NCBI GenBank assembly: GCA_964392365.1
Contig: CAYMPH010000009.1
Span: forward strand, 1 to 64,000
Length of the DNA: 64,000 nucleotides
Source of the DNA: CAYMPH01 sp964392365
GTDB lineage: Bacteria; Spirochaetota; UBA4802; UBA5550
Reading direction: 5' to 3'
Made by a program: the position numbers and the translations under genes. This document shows, in pieces, positions 26,594 to 36,288 of this stretch; the first letter of the stretch is position 1, and every line of letters begins with the position of its first letter. The notes under the pieces are model-generated. The model had not been told where the DNA came from, ran no database searches, and saw only the letters and a list, made by a program, of their open reading frames with translations.

Positions 26594-28378
26594 TTGCAGA
26601 TTCCAAGAGAAACTATTGATCTGATCAGAGACAGAATTTCCATAGAAGAAATTGTAAAGCGCTATGTTCCAACTCTGTCAAAAAAAGGCAAAAGTTATCT
26701 TGGCTTGTGCCCGTTTCATAATGAAAAAACTCCATCGTTCACAGTAACACCGGACAAACAGCTGTTTTACTGTTTCGGTTGTCATGCTGGAGGTAATATT
26801 TTTACATTTATATCAAAAGTTGAAAAACTTTCTTTTCCTGAAAGTGTAAAATTTCTGGGGAATATTGCTGGCATTGAAATTGAAAATAAAAGTGATGAAG
26901 AATCAGAGAAAATCGCGAATTATTTTAAATTAAACTCTCTTGCTTTAAATGAATTTCATAATTTTCTCAAATCAAATTCAGGCAAAAAAGGCCTTGAATA
27001 TCTGATCAATAGAGGTGTTACCGAAGAGGCGATCAATCAGTTCAAACTTGGTTTTGCTCCTGAAAGCTGGAATTTTCTGACTGATAAAATCAAAAAGCTT
27101 AATAATGCAATTGCCCCGGCTGAAGCAATTGGTCTTGTCAGCTCATCATTAAAAAACGATTCAAAGCATTATTTTGACAGATACAGAAACAGGGTAATAT
27201 TTCCTATTTTTGATAAAAACAGCAAACCTGTTGCTTTCGGAGGAAGAATTCTCACTGACGGCAAAGATAAATATATAAATTCACCGGAATCAGACATTTT
27301 CAAGAAAAGAAATATTTTATATGGATATAATTTTGCTATTGAATCTATTAAAGAAAATAAAAGAGCAATTATAGTGGAAGGGTATCTCGATGTAATCGGA
27401 TGCCATCAGGCTGGAATAAAAAACTGCGTGGCTCCGCTTGGAACTGCCCTCACGGATGCACATGTAAAAATTCTATCAAGAGATTGTACTGAAATTATTC
27501 TTCTTTTTGATTCAGATTCCGCTGGCATGAATGCAGCGCTGAGATCACTTCCTCTTTTCAGCGAAATCAGCATTGATTTAAAAATTGCAATGCTTCCGGA
27601 AGGAGATCCATTCGATTATATAAAGAAATTCGGAATGCGCAAGTTCATGTCTCTTGTTGATGAATCACTTAAGCCGGTAGATTTCAGAATAAACAGAATA
27701 ATTTCAGATGCAGAAAAAACAAATCAAACTGATATTAAAACGATGATTGCTCTTTTTGGAGTTATCCGCGACATCAGATATGAATCTGAAAAAGATGCTT
27801 ATTTGAAGAAAATCAGCGTGATACTCAAATTAGATGAAAATTCTGTACGGAAGGATTTTGAAAAATTTAATAAAAATCAGTTGATCGCAGAAAAGCCTCC
27901 TTCCGATAATGTAAAAGAAAAGCAGGATTTTAACACAAGAGGAATCGGCGATTTAATTAATCTGTTATTAAATTTCCCTTCATATATTTCAAAAGCATCA
28001 ATTGATTTTACGGAATTTTCCATACAGGAAGGCCACTTAAAAAATATTCTTAATAAGATGATGGAAATATACAATTCAGGAGTAGAATTTACTGCTGATA
28101 AAATGTTTGACTTTTTTCAAGATGGAAAAGAATTTGATTTTTTAAACCAGTCTATGGGAAAAGGTCTGACATTTGACAATCCCGATGCCGCATACAATGA
28201 AATATATATCAGCATGAAACTTCATGACATTGACGTTAAAATAGGAAATTTTGCGAATCTTATAAAAAATAAGAATACAGCAGGTAATGATTATATTGCT
28301 GAAATTGAGATTTTAAGACGGGAAAAAGAAAAATTTAATAATTATATGCATAAAACTTCATTAAAGAAACAATTCTAA
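26594..28378 (+). CDS. dnaG: DNA primase DnaG
   Basis: 594 aa replicative primase. TTG 26594 is the start: it gives the conserved beginning IPRETIDLIRDRI and has no better alternative. The CHC2 zinc domain (about 37-65) shows CPFHNEKTPSF and CFGCHAGG. The primase core includes NRVIFPIFD and FGGRIL. The Toprim domain (about 255-345) has IIVEGYLDVI and LLFDSDSAGM. The C-terminal helicase-interaction region (about 440-594) is poorly conserved. It is upstream of rpoD, as in the macromolecular-synthesis operon, but rpsU is not present. Confidence 0.96.
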   Translation: MQIPRETIDLIRDRISIEEIVKRYVPTLSKKGKSYLGLCPFHNEKTPSFTVTPDKQLFYCFGCHAGGNIFTFISKVEKLSFPESVKFLGNIAGIEIENKSDEESEKIANYFKLNSLALNEFHNFLKSNSGKKGLEYLINRGVTEEAINQFKLGFAPESWNFLTDKIKKLNNAIAPAEAIGLVSSSLKNDSKHYFDRYRNRVIFPIFDKNSKPVAFGGRILTDGKDKYINSPESDIFKKRNILYGYNFAIESIKENKRAIIVEGYLDVIGCHQAGIKNCVAPLGTALTDAHVKILSRDCTEIILLFDSDSAGMNAALRSLPLFSEISIDLKIAMLPEGDPFDYIKKFGMRKFMSLVDESLKPVDFRINRIISDAEKTNQTDIKTMIALFGVIRDIRYESEKDAYLKKISVILKLDENSVRKDFEKFNKNQLIAEKPPSDNVKEKQDFNTRGIGDLINLLLNFPSYISKASIDFTEFSIQEGHLKNILNKMMEIYNSGVEFTADKMFDFFQDGKEFDFLNQSMGKGLTFDNPDAAYNEIYISMKLHDIDVKIGNFANLIKNKNTAGNDYIAEIEILRREKEKFNNYMHKTSLKKQF

Positions 28379-28411
28379 ATTCAAACATCTTCTAAGGGGC
28401 GTGCAAGCATA

Positions 28412-30181
28412 ATGAGCAAAAATGATCTGGTACTGGAAAATATTCCTGAAGTTAAAAGACTTATCGAGCTTGGAAAAGCAAATAGTGAAATTACTTACGA
28501 TGAAATAAATGATATTCTGCCGGACAAGCTTTTAAATTCCGAAAAGATTGATGATATTTTTATACTTTTAAATCAGCTAGGAATTGAAGTTGTTGAGGAA
28601 TCAACACGAAAAGTCGCACCTGCGCAGATTAAAAAGCCTAAAAAAACGCCTGCTTCGAAAAAAACAACATCTTCTTCTGAAGATTCATCTTTTATAGATG
28701 ATCCGATCAGACTTTATCTCAAGGAAATCGGCAGAGTATCGCTTTTATCAGGCGATCAGGAAGTGGATCTTGCAAAAAGGATAGAAGACGGTGAGATTTT
28801 AATTGAAAACGCTGTACTGACATCATCATTGCTTATGAATGATCTTATAAAAAATCATTCTAAAGTAAAAAGCGGGAAAATCAAACTGCTTGAGATATTG
28901 AAAATAAATCGTCTTTATTATTTTTCATCTGTTGATATAGCAGCTCTTGAAAAAAAATATTATGAAAAAATGCAGATTCTGATAGCTGAAGATAAAAAGA
29001 TTATCCAGTACCAGAATAAAATGAAAAAATTAAGCGAAAATTCTAAAGAAAATTCTGAATTCGCATTAAAGATAAAAGCATCACGCGATAAAATCGGAGC
29101 TTCAATTACAGAAATTGGAATTAACGAAAATGAAATAACAAAACTTGCGCATAAAATTCAATCAATGGTATCAAGGATACAGGAAACCGATGATTTTTTC
29201 TCTACAGTGGAAGATGAATTCAGAAAGGATATAAAAGAATTAAAACATTTTGCAAGAAAACTTGAAAAGAAAGAAGATGTTAAAAAAATTCTGAAAGAGC
29301 TTGCTCTAACCAATAAAGATCAGCTTCTTGATGTTGTAAAAGACGTTAGAAACAATGAAAGAAAAATTAGAAGAATAGAACAGGAAGCAGGCGCATCTGC
29401 TGATGAGATAAGGGATTGGGGTAAACAGATCGCGCTCGGCCAGAGAAAAATATCAATTGCAAAGAGAGAGCTTATCAATGCAAATTTAAGACTTGTGGTG
29501 TCTATTGCAAAAAAATACGCAAACAGGGGAATGCATTTTTTTGATCTGATCCAGGAGGGCAATATCGGTCTTATCAAGGCTGTTGATAAATTTGAATATA
29601 GAAAAGGTTATAAATTTTCAACATACGCAACATGGTGGATAAGACAGGCGATTACCAGGGCAATTTCAGATCAGGCAAGAACAATCAGGGTGCCTGTTCA
29701 CATGATAGAGCAGATAAACAAAGTAATGAGAGAAACAAGACTCTTCCAGCAGGAATTCGGAAGGGAGCCAACATCTGATGAACTCGCTGACAGGCTCGGA
29801 TGGCCGGTATTAAAGGTAAAAGCCGTTAAGAATGTTGCAAGAGAACCTATATCTCTTGAAACTCCTGTTGGAGAAGAGGAAGATTCTCTTCTGGGTGATT
29901 TCATAGAAGATAAGGATGTTGATTCACCGGCAAACACTGCCGCATTCAGACTTCTTAACGAACAGATAGGAACTGTTCTAAATACATTGCCGGCAAGAGA
30001 GCAGAAGGTCATACGCATGAGATTCGGTCTTGATGACGGATACTCACACACTCTGGAAGAAGTTGGATATGTTTTTAAAGTAACAAGAGAAAGAATAAGA
30101 CAGATTGAAGCCAAAGCTTTAAGAAGACTTAGACATCCTACAAGAGCAAGAAAACTCAAGGATTATCTTGATTACATGTAA
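28412..30181 (+). CDS. rpoD: RNA polymerase primary sigma factor RpoD (sigma70)
   Basis: 589 aa. Region 1.1 lies at about 1-75, followed by an Ala/Lys/Ser-rich linker, region 1.2 (DDPIRLYLKEIGRVSLLS), a long charged non-conserved insert (about 120-330), region 2 with NLRLVVSIAKKYANRGMHFF and YATWWIRQAITRAI, region 3, and region 4.2 (VTRERIRQIEAKALRRLRHP). This is the housekeeping factor that would read the TTGACA/TATAAT promoters noted in this window. The ATG follows AAGGGG at a rather long spacing. The gpsA fusion gene begins 5 bases downstream. Confidence 0.97.
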   Translation: MSKNDLVLENIPEVKRLIELGKANSEITYDEINDILPDKLLNSEKIDDIFILLNQLGIEVVEESTRKVAPAQIKKPKKTPASKKTTSSSEDSSFIDDPIRLYLKEIGRVSLLSGDQEVDLAKRIEDGEILIENAVLTSSLLMNDLIKNHSKVKSGKIKLLEILKINRLYYFSSVDIAALEKKYYEKMQILIAEDKKIIQYQNKMKKLSENSKENSEFALKIKASRDKIGASITEIGINENEITKLAHKIQSMVSRIQETDDFFSTVEDEFRKDIKELKHFARKLEKKEDVKKILKELALTNKDQLLDVVKDVRNNERKIRRIEQEAGASADEIRDWGKQIALGQRKISIAKRELINANLRLVVSIAKKYANRGMHFFDLIQEGNIGLIKAVDKFEYRKGYKFSTYATWWIRQAITRAISDQARTIRVPVHMIEQINKVMRETRLFQQEFGREPTSDELADRLGWPVLKVKAVKNVAREPISLETPVGEEEDSLLGDFIEDKDVDSPANTAAFRLLNEQIGTVLNTLPAREQKVIRMRFGLDDGYSHTLEEVGYVFKVTRERIRQIEAKALRRLRHPTRARKLKDYLDYM

Positions 30182-30186
30182 ATTTT

Positions 30187-32199
30187 ATGAATATATCAAA
30201 TATATCAGAAAAAATAAAAAATGTTTCAGTTATAGGCGCAGGTTCATGGGGAACTACTATAGCAAAAGTTATAGCTGAAACACATCCGCATATAAACATC
30301 AAAATATGGGCTTTTGAAAAAAAATCCGTATCTTCGATAAATGATATAAATGAAAATATTGATTTTCTTTCAGGAATTAAACTACCGGGATCCATAAAAG
30401 CTACACATAACATTCACGATGCAGTTACAGATAGTGATATTATTATTTTTGCAACTCCTTCAAAAGCAGTTTCAGATATAGCAAAAAAGATTGAAAAACA
30501 TATTAAACCCGGGGTATATTTAGGAAGTTTAACCAAGGGCTTCTGCAAATATAATGATAAAGTATTAACGATATCAGAAATGATTACGCTTTTACTCCCA
30601 TCAATTGACAACAGAATTGCTGCAATTTACGGACCAAGTCATGCTGAAGAAGTTTCAACAAAATACCATACATGCCTCAATGTTGCCTCAAAATCAGAAG
30701 AAACAAGAAAGATTTTTGCATGGCTTTTATCATGCGATTACCTTCAATGCAGAGAAACAAGCGATATAATCGGAGTAGAGCTCGGCGGAACTTTAAAAAA
30801 TCCGGCTGCAGTAGCTGCAGGAATGATCTCAGTTCTTCCGGGATGCGGTGATAATATCGCAGGAGCTCTGATATCCGAGTCTCTTAAAGAAATGAAAATT
30901 ATCGGTGAATGCTTTGATATTAATCAGGAAACCCTTATTGATATTTCAGGTCTTGGTGATCTTGTTGCTACTGCTCTGAGCGAGCACAGCAGAAATAGAA
31001 GATTCGGCCGTGATATTGCGACACAGATTTTAGAAAACAAGAAACCTCTTACATTAATAGATCGTTTTTTCCTGAAAATACGACCATCATCAACAATGGA
31101 AAAAATTGGAAGCAAGATGAGTTATCTTGCTGAAGGGGCATACGCAATAGAACCAATAATTGAACTAGCAAACAAAAAGGACCTGTCAATTCCGGTTTAC
31201 AGATCACTTTATGAAGTTCTTTTAAATCGAAAAGATCCGTCACTGCTGATAGAAACAATAAAAAATCCAAGAAAGTTTGATGAGCTGTACAGGAAATCCA
31301 GAAAACATGCTGACAATTTGAAAGGATTTGAAAAAATGAGCGGCAGAATTTTTTCAGAAATGTCTGCTGATCTTACAGTTTCAGTTTTATCAGATGATTC
31401 AATAATTGATAATACAATCGAATCACTTAAAAATTATGTTGAATCAATACCTGCAACTTCAATTGAACTCTCTGAATCAGAAAAAATTTTATCATTAAAT
31501 TACGGCAACTTTAATAAAAAAATAAAATCACTTTCTCTTTATTACTACAATCTCATTTCTGATAATTTTAACGGCTTTACTCTATGGCTCTCAGTTAAAA
31601 TTCTAGAAATTTTAAAAATTGTATTTCACACTTCAGGTGTAAAACAGAATTTTTCCGTAACAGGAAATATCAGCAGAATAGGTTTTATTCAAAAAAGCGG
31701 TACGCTTCTTTATATCGCCAGACAAAAAGGCATGTTTGACTTTATATATCCTATGCTTGCATTAAAAAAAGCCGGAGCGGTTTTACCAAGATTTTTTGTT
31801 CTTAAGAATGCTGCAAATACAGGTCTTCTTGATTTTTTTATCAGAAATTCCGGAGGATTTATAGTTGATCCTGACAGAATGCCCAATCCGGCATACAGGC
31901 AGACTCTTTTTTCATATATTATAAAGCTTCTGGAAAACGGCATACCTGTTTTGTATTTTATTGACAGCCATTTGACCGCTTCAGAAAATCTTCAATTCGA
32001 TGAGAATTTCCCAGGATTGCTTTATTCAGATTCATTTACAGTTAAGGATGATGTTATCATTGTTCCGATCTCAATAAACACAAAGAATGATATTGAGATA
32101 CAGAATATATGGAGAATTTTTAAATCAGAAGTTGACATCCATTTTTCAAGTGAAATATTTGCTTCAGACATTGATGAAGATCAATATTACGATTACTGA
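30187..32199 (+). CDS. gpsA: GpsA (glycerol-3-phosphate dehydrogenase) fused to a degenerate PlsB-like acyltransferase
   Basis: 670 aa, twice the length of GpsA. Residues 1-345 form a complete NAD(P)-dependent glycerol-3-phosphate dehydrogenase: GAGSWGTTIAKV, catalytic Lys in GVELGGTLKNPA, SGLGDLVAT and SRNRRFG. Residues about 400-670 follow the pattern of PlsB glycerol-3-phosphate acyltransferases (SGGFIVDPDRMPNPAYRQ resembles the region around the PlsB binding block), but the catalytic HxxxxD position reads QKSGTLL and the EGGRSRTG block reads DSHLTASEN. The second half is therefore probably catalytically dead. The dehydrogenase makes the G3P backbone of phospholipids; the appended domain may bind substrate or partners. 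It converges on the next minus-strand gene with 7 bases of overlap. Confidence 0.85.
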   Translation: MNISNISEKIKNVSVIGAGSWGTTIAKVIAETHPHINIKIWAFEKKSVSSINDINENIDFLSGIKLPGSIKATHNIHDAVTDSDIIIFATPSKAVSDIAKKIEKHIKPGVYLGSLTKGFCKYNDKVLTISEMITLLLPSIDNRIAAIYGPSHAEEVSTKYHTCLNVASKSEETRKIFAWLLSCDYLQCRETSDIIGVELGGTLKNPAAVAAGMISVLPGCGDNIAGALISESLKEMKIIGECFDINQETLIDISGLGDLVATALSEHSRNRRFGRDIATQILENKKPLTLIDRFFLKIRPSSTMEKIGSKMSYLAEGAYAIEPIIELANKKDLSIPVYRSLYEVLLNRKDPSLLIETIKNPRKFDELYRKSRKHADNLKGFEKMSGRIFSEMSADLTVSVLSDDSIIDNTIESLKNYVESIPATSIELSESEKILSLNYGNFNKKIKSLSLYYYNLISDNFNGFTLWLSVKILEILKIVFHTSGVKQNFSVTGNISRIGFIQKSGTLLYIARQKGMFDFIYPMLALKKAGAVLPRFFVLKNAANTGLLDFFIRNSGGFIVDPDRMPNPAYRQTLFSYIIKLLENGIPVLYFIDSHLTASENLQFDENFPGLLYSDSFTVKDDVIIVPISINTKNDIEIQNIWRIFKSEVDIHFSSEIFASDIDEDQYYDY

Positions 32200-33125
32200 T
32201 CGCCCCGCATTGAATAAATCTTAAAACTATAAAGCTCTTCCCAGAATTTATAAATTTCCGTTTCTTTTAAAATTTCAATTTTTATCTTATTGTAAATTAT
32301 TGGAAAATTATTGTACGTAAATTCTATTCTCGGCATTTTTAAAGCAGCCTGATCATCTTTATCAATAAGGACTAGGAAAATACCGCCGCTTATTATGTGA
32401 ATGCTTGCATCGGTATAATTTTTTTGAATAGTTTCTAAAATATTATTAGAAAGAGATTCAAGATTTTTTCTTCCTGAATGGCTGTATATCTCATATATTT
32501 TTACAAAAATATAAATATGAGCAACAAGTTCAATTCCATTTAAAAGTTTTTTTTGAATAAATTCAGTGGCATTGCTGCTTCTAATATTGTAATATTCTAT
32601 AAAGAAAGGATTTGATAAAGAAATCTGCTTTTCAAATATCCGTTTAATAATATCAGAAATTAGTAAAAATTTATTTTTATTAAAAAGTTTTGATGAAGTT
32701 GCAGTTCCAATAATTAAAGAAAAACTTTTAAAATCAGCAGAAATTGTATAAACAGTACCTGAAAACTTTTCATCATTATTGATTTCCGTTTCAGTAATTT
32801 CTGTTTCGGATTGTTTTACAATATCAAGCAATTCATCAATAATCTTAATGTCGCCTGCAGATTCTTCAAGTACAATTGCATCCCGATTCCTTTTATAAAT
32901 AAAAGTAAATCTGCAGAAATTATTTATATTATGACTGTAAAGAATTTCTTTAATTAAATTTACTTTTTCAGGCTGCGATTCTTTTTTAATAGAATCAAAT
33001 TTTGCTTTGTTTTCACGATATAATTCATTTGCCTCATCAAGAGATATTTCATTTTCAAGAAGTGAATTCAGACTTCTGTGGATGTCTGATAAAAGAGATT
33101 TTATTTCATTTGAATTATTTTTCAT
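32193..33125 (-). CDS. Uncharacterised protein, possibly with a degenerate GGDEF-like domain
   Basis: 310 aa, soluble. An N-terminal helical stretch (1-60) precedes an alpha/beta region. Residues about 205-300 (IFVKIYEIYSHSGRKNLESL, later IHIISGGIFLVLIDKD) resemble the alternation of a diguanylate-cyclase domain, with the GGDEF loop replaced by SGGIF; such a domain could not make c-di-GMP. This is a weak fold-level guess. It is the third gene of an aroE-folC operon with four-base overlap to folC. Confidence 0.5.
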   Translation of the reverse strand: MKNNSNEIKSLLSDIHRSLNSLLENEISLDEANELYRENKAKFDSIKKESQPEKVNLIKEILYSHNINNFCRFTFIYKRNRDAIVLEESAGDIKIIDELLDIVKQSETEITETEINNDEKFSGTVYTISADFKSFSLIIGTATSSKLFNKNKFLLISDIIKRIFEKQISLSNPFFIEYYNIRSSNATEFIQKKLLNGIELVAHIYIFVKIYEIYSHSGRKNLESLSNNILETIQKNYTDASIHIISGGIFLVLIDKDDQAALKMPRIEFTYNNFPIIYNKIKIEILKETEIYKFWEELYSFKIYSMRGDQ

Positions 33126-34408
33126 AATTTATCAGGCTTTATTGAGATTTCCTTAGCGATTTTATACAGCCTAAAAGAACCTGTAAAAAAAAATAAAGAG
33201 TAAGCACTATTTTTGCAAGCAATATATTCTGCAAGTGCTGTTATATCAGAAATAATTTTAATGCCTGCCTCGTTCTTCCATTTTTCATCTGGAGAAAAAC
33301 ATCTTGGATCGTTAAGTTTATAATAAATAATATCTGTAAACCTCACCGAAAATAATTCTGTTATTAAATCAATATTCTTATCCGCCATTAAAGAATAAAT
33401 TATATGTATTTTGAATGAGTTCCATTTTTTATCTATAATATTAATTATATTCCTGACTGCATCAGGATTGTGAGCAGGATCAAAAAAAATGAGCGGTTTG
33501 TCAGATAATTTTTCAAACCTGCCTATTAATTTTAAATTTTTAAATGCATTAATAATTACTGCATCTGTTATTACTGGAAACTCTTTTTTTAATAGTAATG
33601 ATACAAAAACTGCTGCGCTTGCATTTTTAATCTGAAATTTCCCCGGATGATCAACCGGAATAGAATTTATTCTAGAGTTATTTCTTTTATTTATAAAATC
33701 AAAACAAATTTTTAGTGAAGAAAATTCAATATTATCTCCAATAAAATCTGAACCATAAGCAAAAAATTCTGATTTTTGCTCAACACATCTATTTTTTATC
33801 AAAGAAATAATTTCTCCATCTGTATTTGTTGTAACAACCGGAATATTTTTCTTAATAATTCCGGTTTTTTCAAAAGTTATTTTTTTTATTGTAGACCCGA
33901 GTATTTCTTCATGATCATAAGAAATATCTGTAATTACACTGCAAATAGGATTAATTATATTTGTTGAATCAAGTCTTCCGCCAAGTCCGGTTTCCATAAC
34001 AGCTATATCAATTTTTTCGTCAGCAAAATATAAAATTGAAACGGCAGTTAATACATCAAAATAAGTGGGTCTTATAAAATTTCCTTCAATTTTATTTTTA
34101 ATTAAATTTAAATAATAAGTAAATTGTTCATCGCTGATTTCATTCTGATTTATTTTTATGCGCTCGTTTACTTTTAACAGATGCGGTGATGTGTATACTC
34201 CTGTTTTATAACCTGCAGCTTTAAAAATAGAAGCAACCATCAGGCATAATGAACCTTTACCGTTTGTTCCGGCGACATGAATAAATTTTATATTGTTTTG
34301 CGGATTTCCGAAAGATTCCAGAAGTTTTGCAATATTATCAAGACTGTATTCACCTGATTGCGGGTGCTTTTCATTATTTATAAGTGAGTTTATAAATGAA
34401 TCTATCAT
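33122..34408 (-). CDS. folC: Folylpolyglutamate synthase / dihydrofolate synthase FolC
   Basis: 428 aa. It adds glutamate to dihydropteroate and to folates. The Mur-ligase-type P-loop IHVAGTNGKGSLC is at about residues 42-54; SPHLLKVNERIKIN, AVMETGLGGRLDSTN and a C-terminal Mur ligase domain (FDPAHNPDAVRNII) are present. Folate made here also serves the glycine cleavage system at the right end of the window. ATGA overlaps link it to aroE upstream and to the unknown gene downstream. Confidence 0.95.
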   Translation of the reverse strand: MIDSFINSLINNEKHPQSGEYSLDNIAKLLESFGNPQNNIKFIHVAGTNGKGSLCLMVASIFKAAGYKTGVYTSPHLLKVNERIKINQNEISDEQFTYYLNLIKNKIEGNFIRPTYFDVLTAVSILYFADEKIDIAVMETGLGGRLDSTNIINPICSVITDISYDHEEILGSTIKKITFEKTGIIKKNIPVVTTNTDGEIISLIKNRCVEQKSEFFAYGSDFIGDNIEFSSLKICFDFINKRNNSRINSIPVDHPGKFQIKNASAAVFVSLLLKKEFPVITDAVIINAFKNLKLIGRFEKLSDKPLIFFDPAHNPDAVRNIINIIDKKWNSFKIHIIYSLMADKNIDLITELFSVRFTDIIYYKLNDPRCFSPDEKWKNEAGIKIISDITALAEYIACKNSAYSLFFFTGSFRLYKIAKEISIKPDKL

Positions 34409-35244
34409 AACTGATTTAATTCAAGAGCTTTGTAAATATATGCCGGGTCAGGAATTAACCCTGTCCATAGTTCAAATTGCTTCATAGCCTGATATATCAG
34501 CATATTTATTCCTTTAATCACAGTGCATCCTTTTGCTTCTGCATCCAGGAGCAATTTTGTTTTATCCGGCTTATAAACTATATCAAATATTATATGATTT
34601 TCATTGATAAGATTTAAGTCTACCGGGGTAGAATTATCATCAGGTGTCATACCGATAGGCGTTGTATTTACGATAATATCTATAGATTTCATAAAATTTT
34701 TATCAAGAAATTTTAAATTTATCGAGTCCGCAGAATTTTTTATTTTATTTAAATCAGATGCGAGCTGTTTAATTTTTTCATCTGATCTTCCGGAGATTAC
34801 AACATCTGAACCATTATCTATTAAAGAAAAAGCTGTTGATCTGGCTGAGCCGCCATTTCCAAGAATCAGTACTTTCTTATCTTTTAAATTTATTCCAAGC
34901 TCTATCATAGGCTGCAGAATGCCATAGCCGTCAGTGTTATATCCTTTTACAGTTCCGTTTAAATTAACTAAAGTATTTACTGAACCTATTCTTTCAGCAT
35001 CAGTAGAAATTTCATCAATATTTTTAATTACATCAATTTTAAAAGGAATGGTAATGCTTGCTCCTTTAATATCCAGTGTTCTGACTGAATCTATCGCATT
35101 TTTAATATTATCCGGTTTAAAAGCAAGATAAACTGAATTTAAATTATAATGATCGAATAAAGCATTATGAATCAGCGGCGACAATGATTGCTGAACAGGA
35201 TTTCCAAATATACAGTAAAGGTTTGTTGCAGATTCTATTTTCAT
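34405..35244 (-). CDS. aroE: Shikimate dehydrogenase AroE
   Basis: 279 aa, normal length. It catalyses NADPH-dependent reduction of 3-dehydroshikimate. GNPVQQSLSPLIHN is at about 15-28, the catalytic Lys in SITIPFKIDV at about 67, the partner Asp in YNTDGYGIL near 106, and the nucleotide loop ILGNGGSARSTAF near 128. First gene of the aroE-folC operon. Another shikimate gene, aroQ, lies at 59.8 kb. Confidence 0.96.
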   Translation of the reverse strand: MKIESATNLYCIFGNPVQQSLSPLIHNALFDHYNLNSVYLAFKPDNIKNAIDSVRTLDIKGASITIPFKIDVIKNIDEISTDAERIGSVNTLVNLNGTVKGYNTDGYGILQPMIELGINLKDKKVLILGNGGSARSTAFSLIDNGSDVVISGRSDEKIKQLASDLNKIKNSADSINLKFLDKNFMKSIDIIVNTTPIGMTPDDNSTPVDLNLINENHIIFDIVYKPDKTKLLLDAEAKGCTVIKGINMLIYQAMKQFELWTGLIPDPAYIYKALELNQL

Positions 35245-35297
35245 ATAAATATCTTTTTTATTATTTTTTTATTGCAATTATGCATTGATCAATAAAT

Positions 35298-35327
35298 TTT
35301 ATAGCTTATTAATTAATCCCGTGTCAA
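35298..35327 (-). promoter_or_regulatory. Sigma70-type promoter for aroE-folC
   Basis: On the minus strand TTGACA (35322-35327) is followed after 18 bases by TATAAA (35298-35303), 53 bases before the aroE start. Confidence 0.55.
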
Positions 35328-35355
35328 TATAAAATTATTTTACAGGAATTTCTTT

Positions 35356-36288
35356 ATGAAAAAAATCGGAATTATTATCAATCCAAGAGCCAAGAAACTT
35401 AGAAGAATGAAAACAAGCGCTGAAGAAACATTCACTGAAGCCTCACATGGCTGCGCTGATATCAGGATAACTAGTGATATAAATGATATTGGCCTGTATT
35501 TGAAAGATTTCAGAAAAAAAGGATATAAATACATAGGTGTTGCAGGCGGAGATGGAACGCTTCATCATGTTTTATCTGAATCAATTAAAATATACGGAAA
35601 AAAAAACTTACCTCCAATTTTAATTCTAAAAGGAGGGACAATGGATAATGTTTCAAAAACTATTGATATTCATGGATGGGGTCCGGCAATTTTAAACAGA
35701 TTCGCAGAGAAAATAAAAAACGGCGAATCTATCAAGACATACACACGTGATACAATCAAGATAAAGAACCAGTATTGCTTTCTGTTCGGACTTGGATTTG
35801 TAACAAATTTTCTTGAATTGGCATATAAAGGCGAGAAGGGCATTCTGAAAAATCTACAGGTTGTTTTAATTGGAATTTATCAGGCAATAATTGAAAATGA
35901 AAAAAGTCCGGGATACCTATATCAGGGTTTTGCTGCTGATATATATGCAGACGGGAAAAAAATTCCGATATCCTATGTCAGAAGCCTTCTTTGCGGCACT
36001 GTTGAATATATCGCAACCGGATTAAAGCCTTTATATGCTGCAAATCACAAAGACGGGACTTTTCATCTGCTTATTTCCAATCTATCTCCAAAACAATTTA
36101 TTTTAAAACTTCATAAATTTTTACGGGGAATTAAATTTCATCATAAGGATACATACGACAATCTTTGCAGCAAATTGCTAATAAAAGCCGGGAGAAAATT
36201 TGAATACACAATGGATGGGGATATTTATTTCTCTGATGGCGAGCTGCTAATTGAAACAGGTCCTCAGATTAAACTTGTATATGTGTAG
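35356..36288 (+). CDS. Diacylglycerol/lipid kinase family protein (YegS/BmrU-like)
   Basis: 310 aa, DAGKc fold. N-terminal KKIGIIINPRAKK and the nucleotide loop GVAGGDGTLHHVL (about 62-74) are typical; GGTMDNVSKT follows where the family has GGTxN. The C-terminal beta domain ends with DGDIYFSDGELLIETGPQIK, also usual. Such enzymes phosphorylate diacylglycerol, sphingoid or related lipids; the exact substrate is unknown. Single plus-strand gene, divergent from aroE and overlapping by 25 bases the convergent ispH-ubiA fusion. Confidence 0.88.
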   Translation: MKKIGIIINPRAKKLRRMKTSAEETFTEASHGCADIRITSDINDIGLYLKDFRKKGYKYIGVAGGDGTLHHVLSESIKIYGKKNLPPILILKGGTMDNVSKTIDIHGWGPAILNRFAEKIKNGESIKTYTRDTIKIKNQYCFLFGLGFVTNFLELAYKGEKGILKNLQVVLIGIYQAIIENEKSPGYLYQGFAADIYADGKKIPISYVRSLLCGTVEYIATGLKPLYAANHKDGTFHLLISNLSPKQFILKLHKFLRGIKFHHKDTYDNLCSKLLIKAGRKFEYTMDGDIYFSDGELLIETGPQIKLVYV

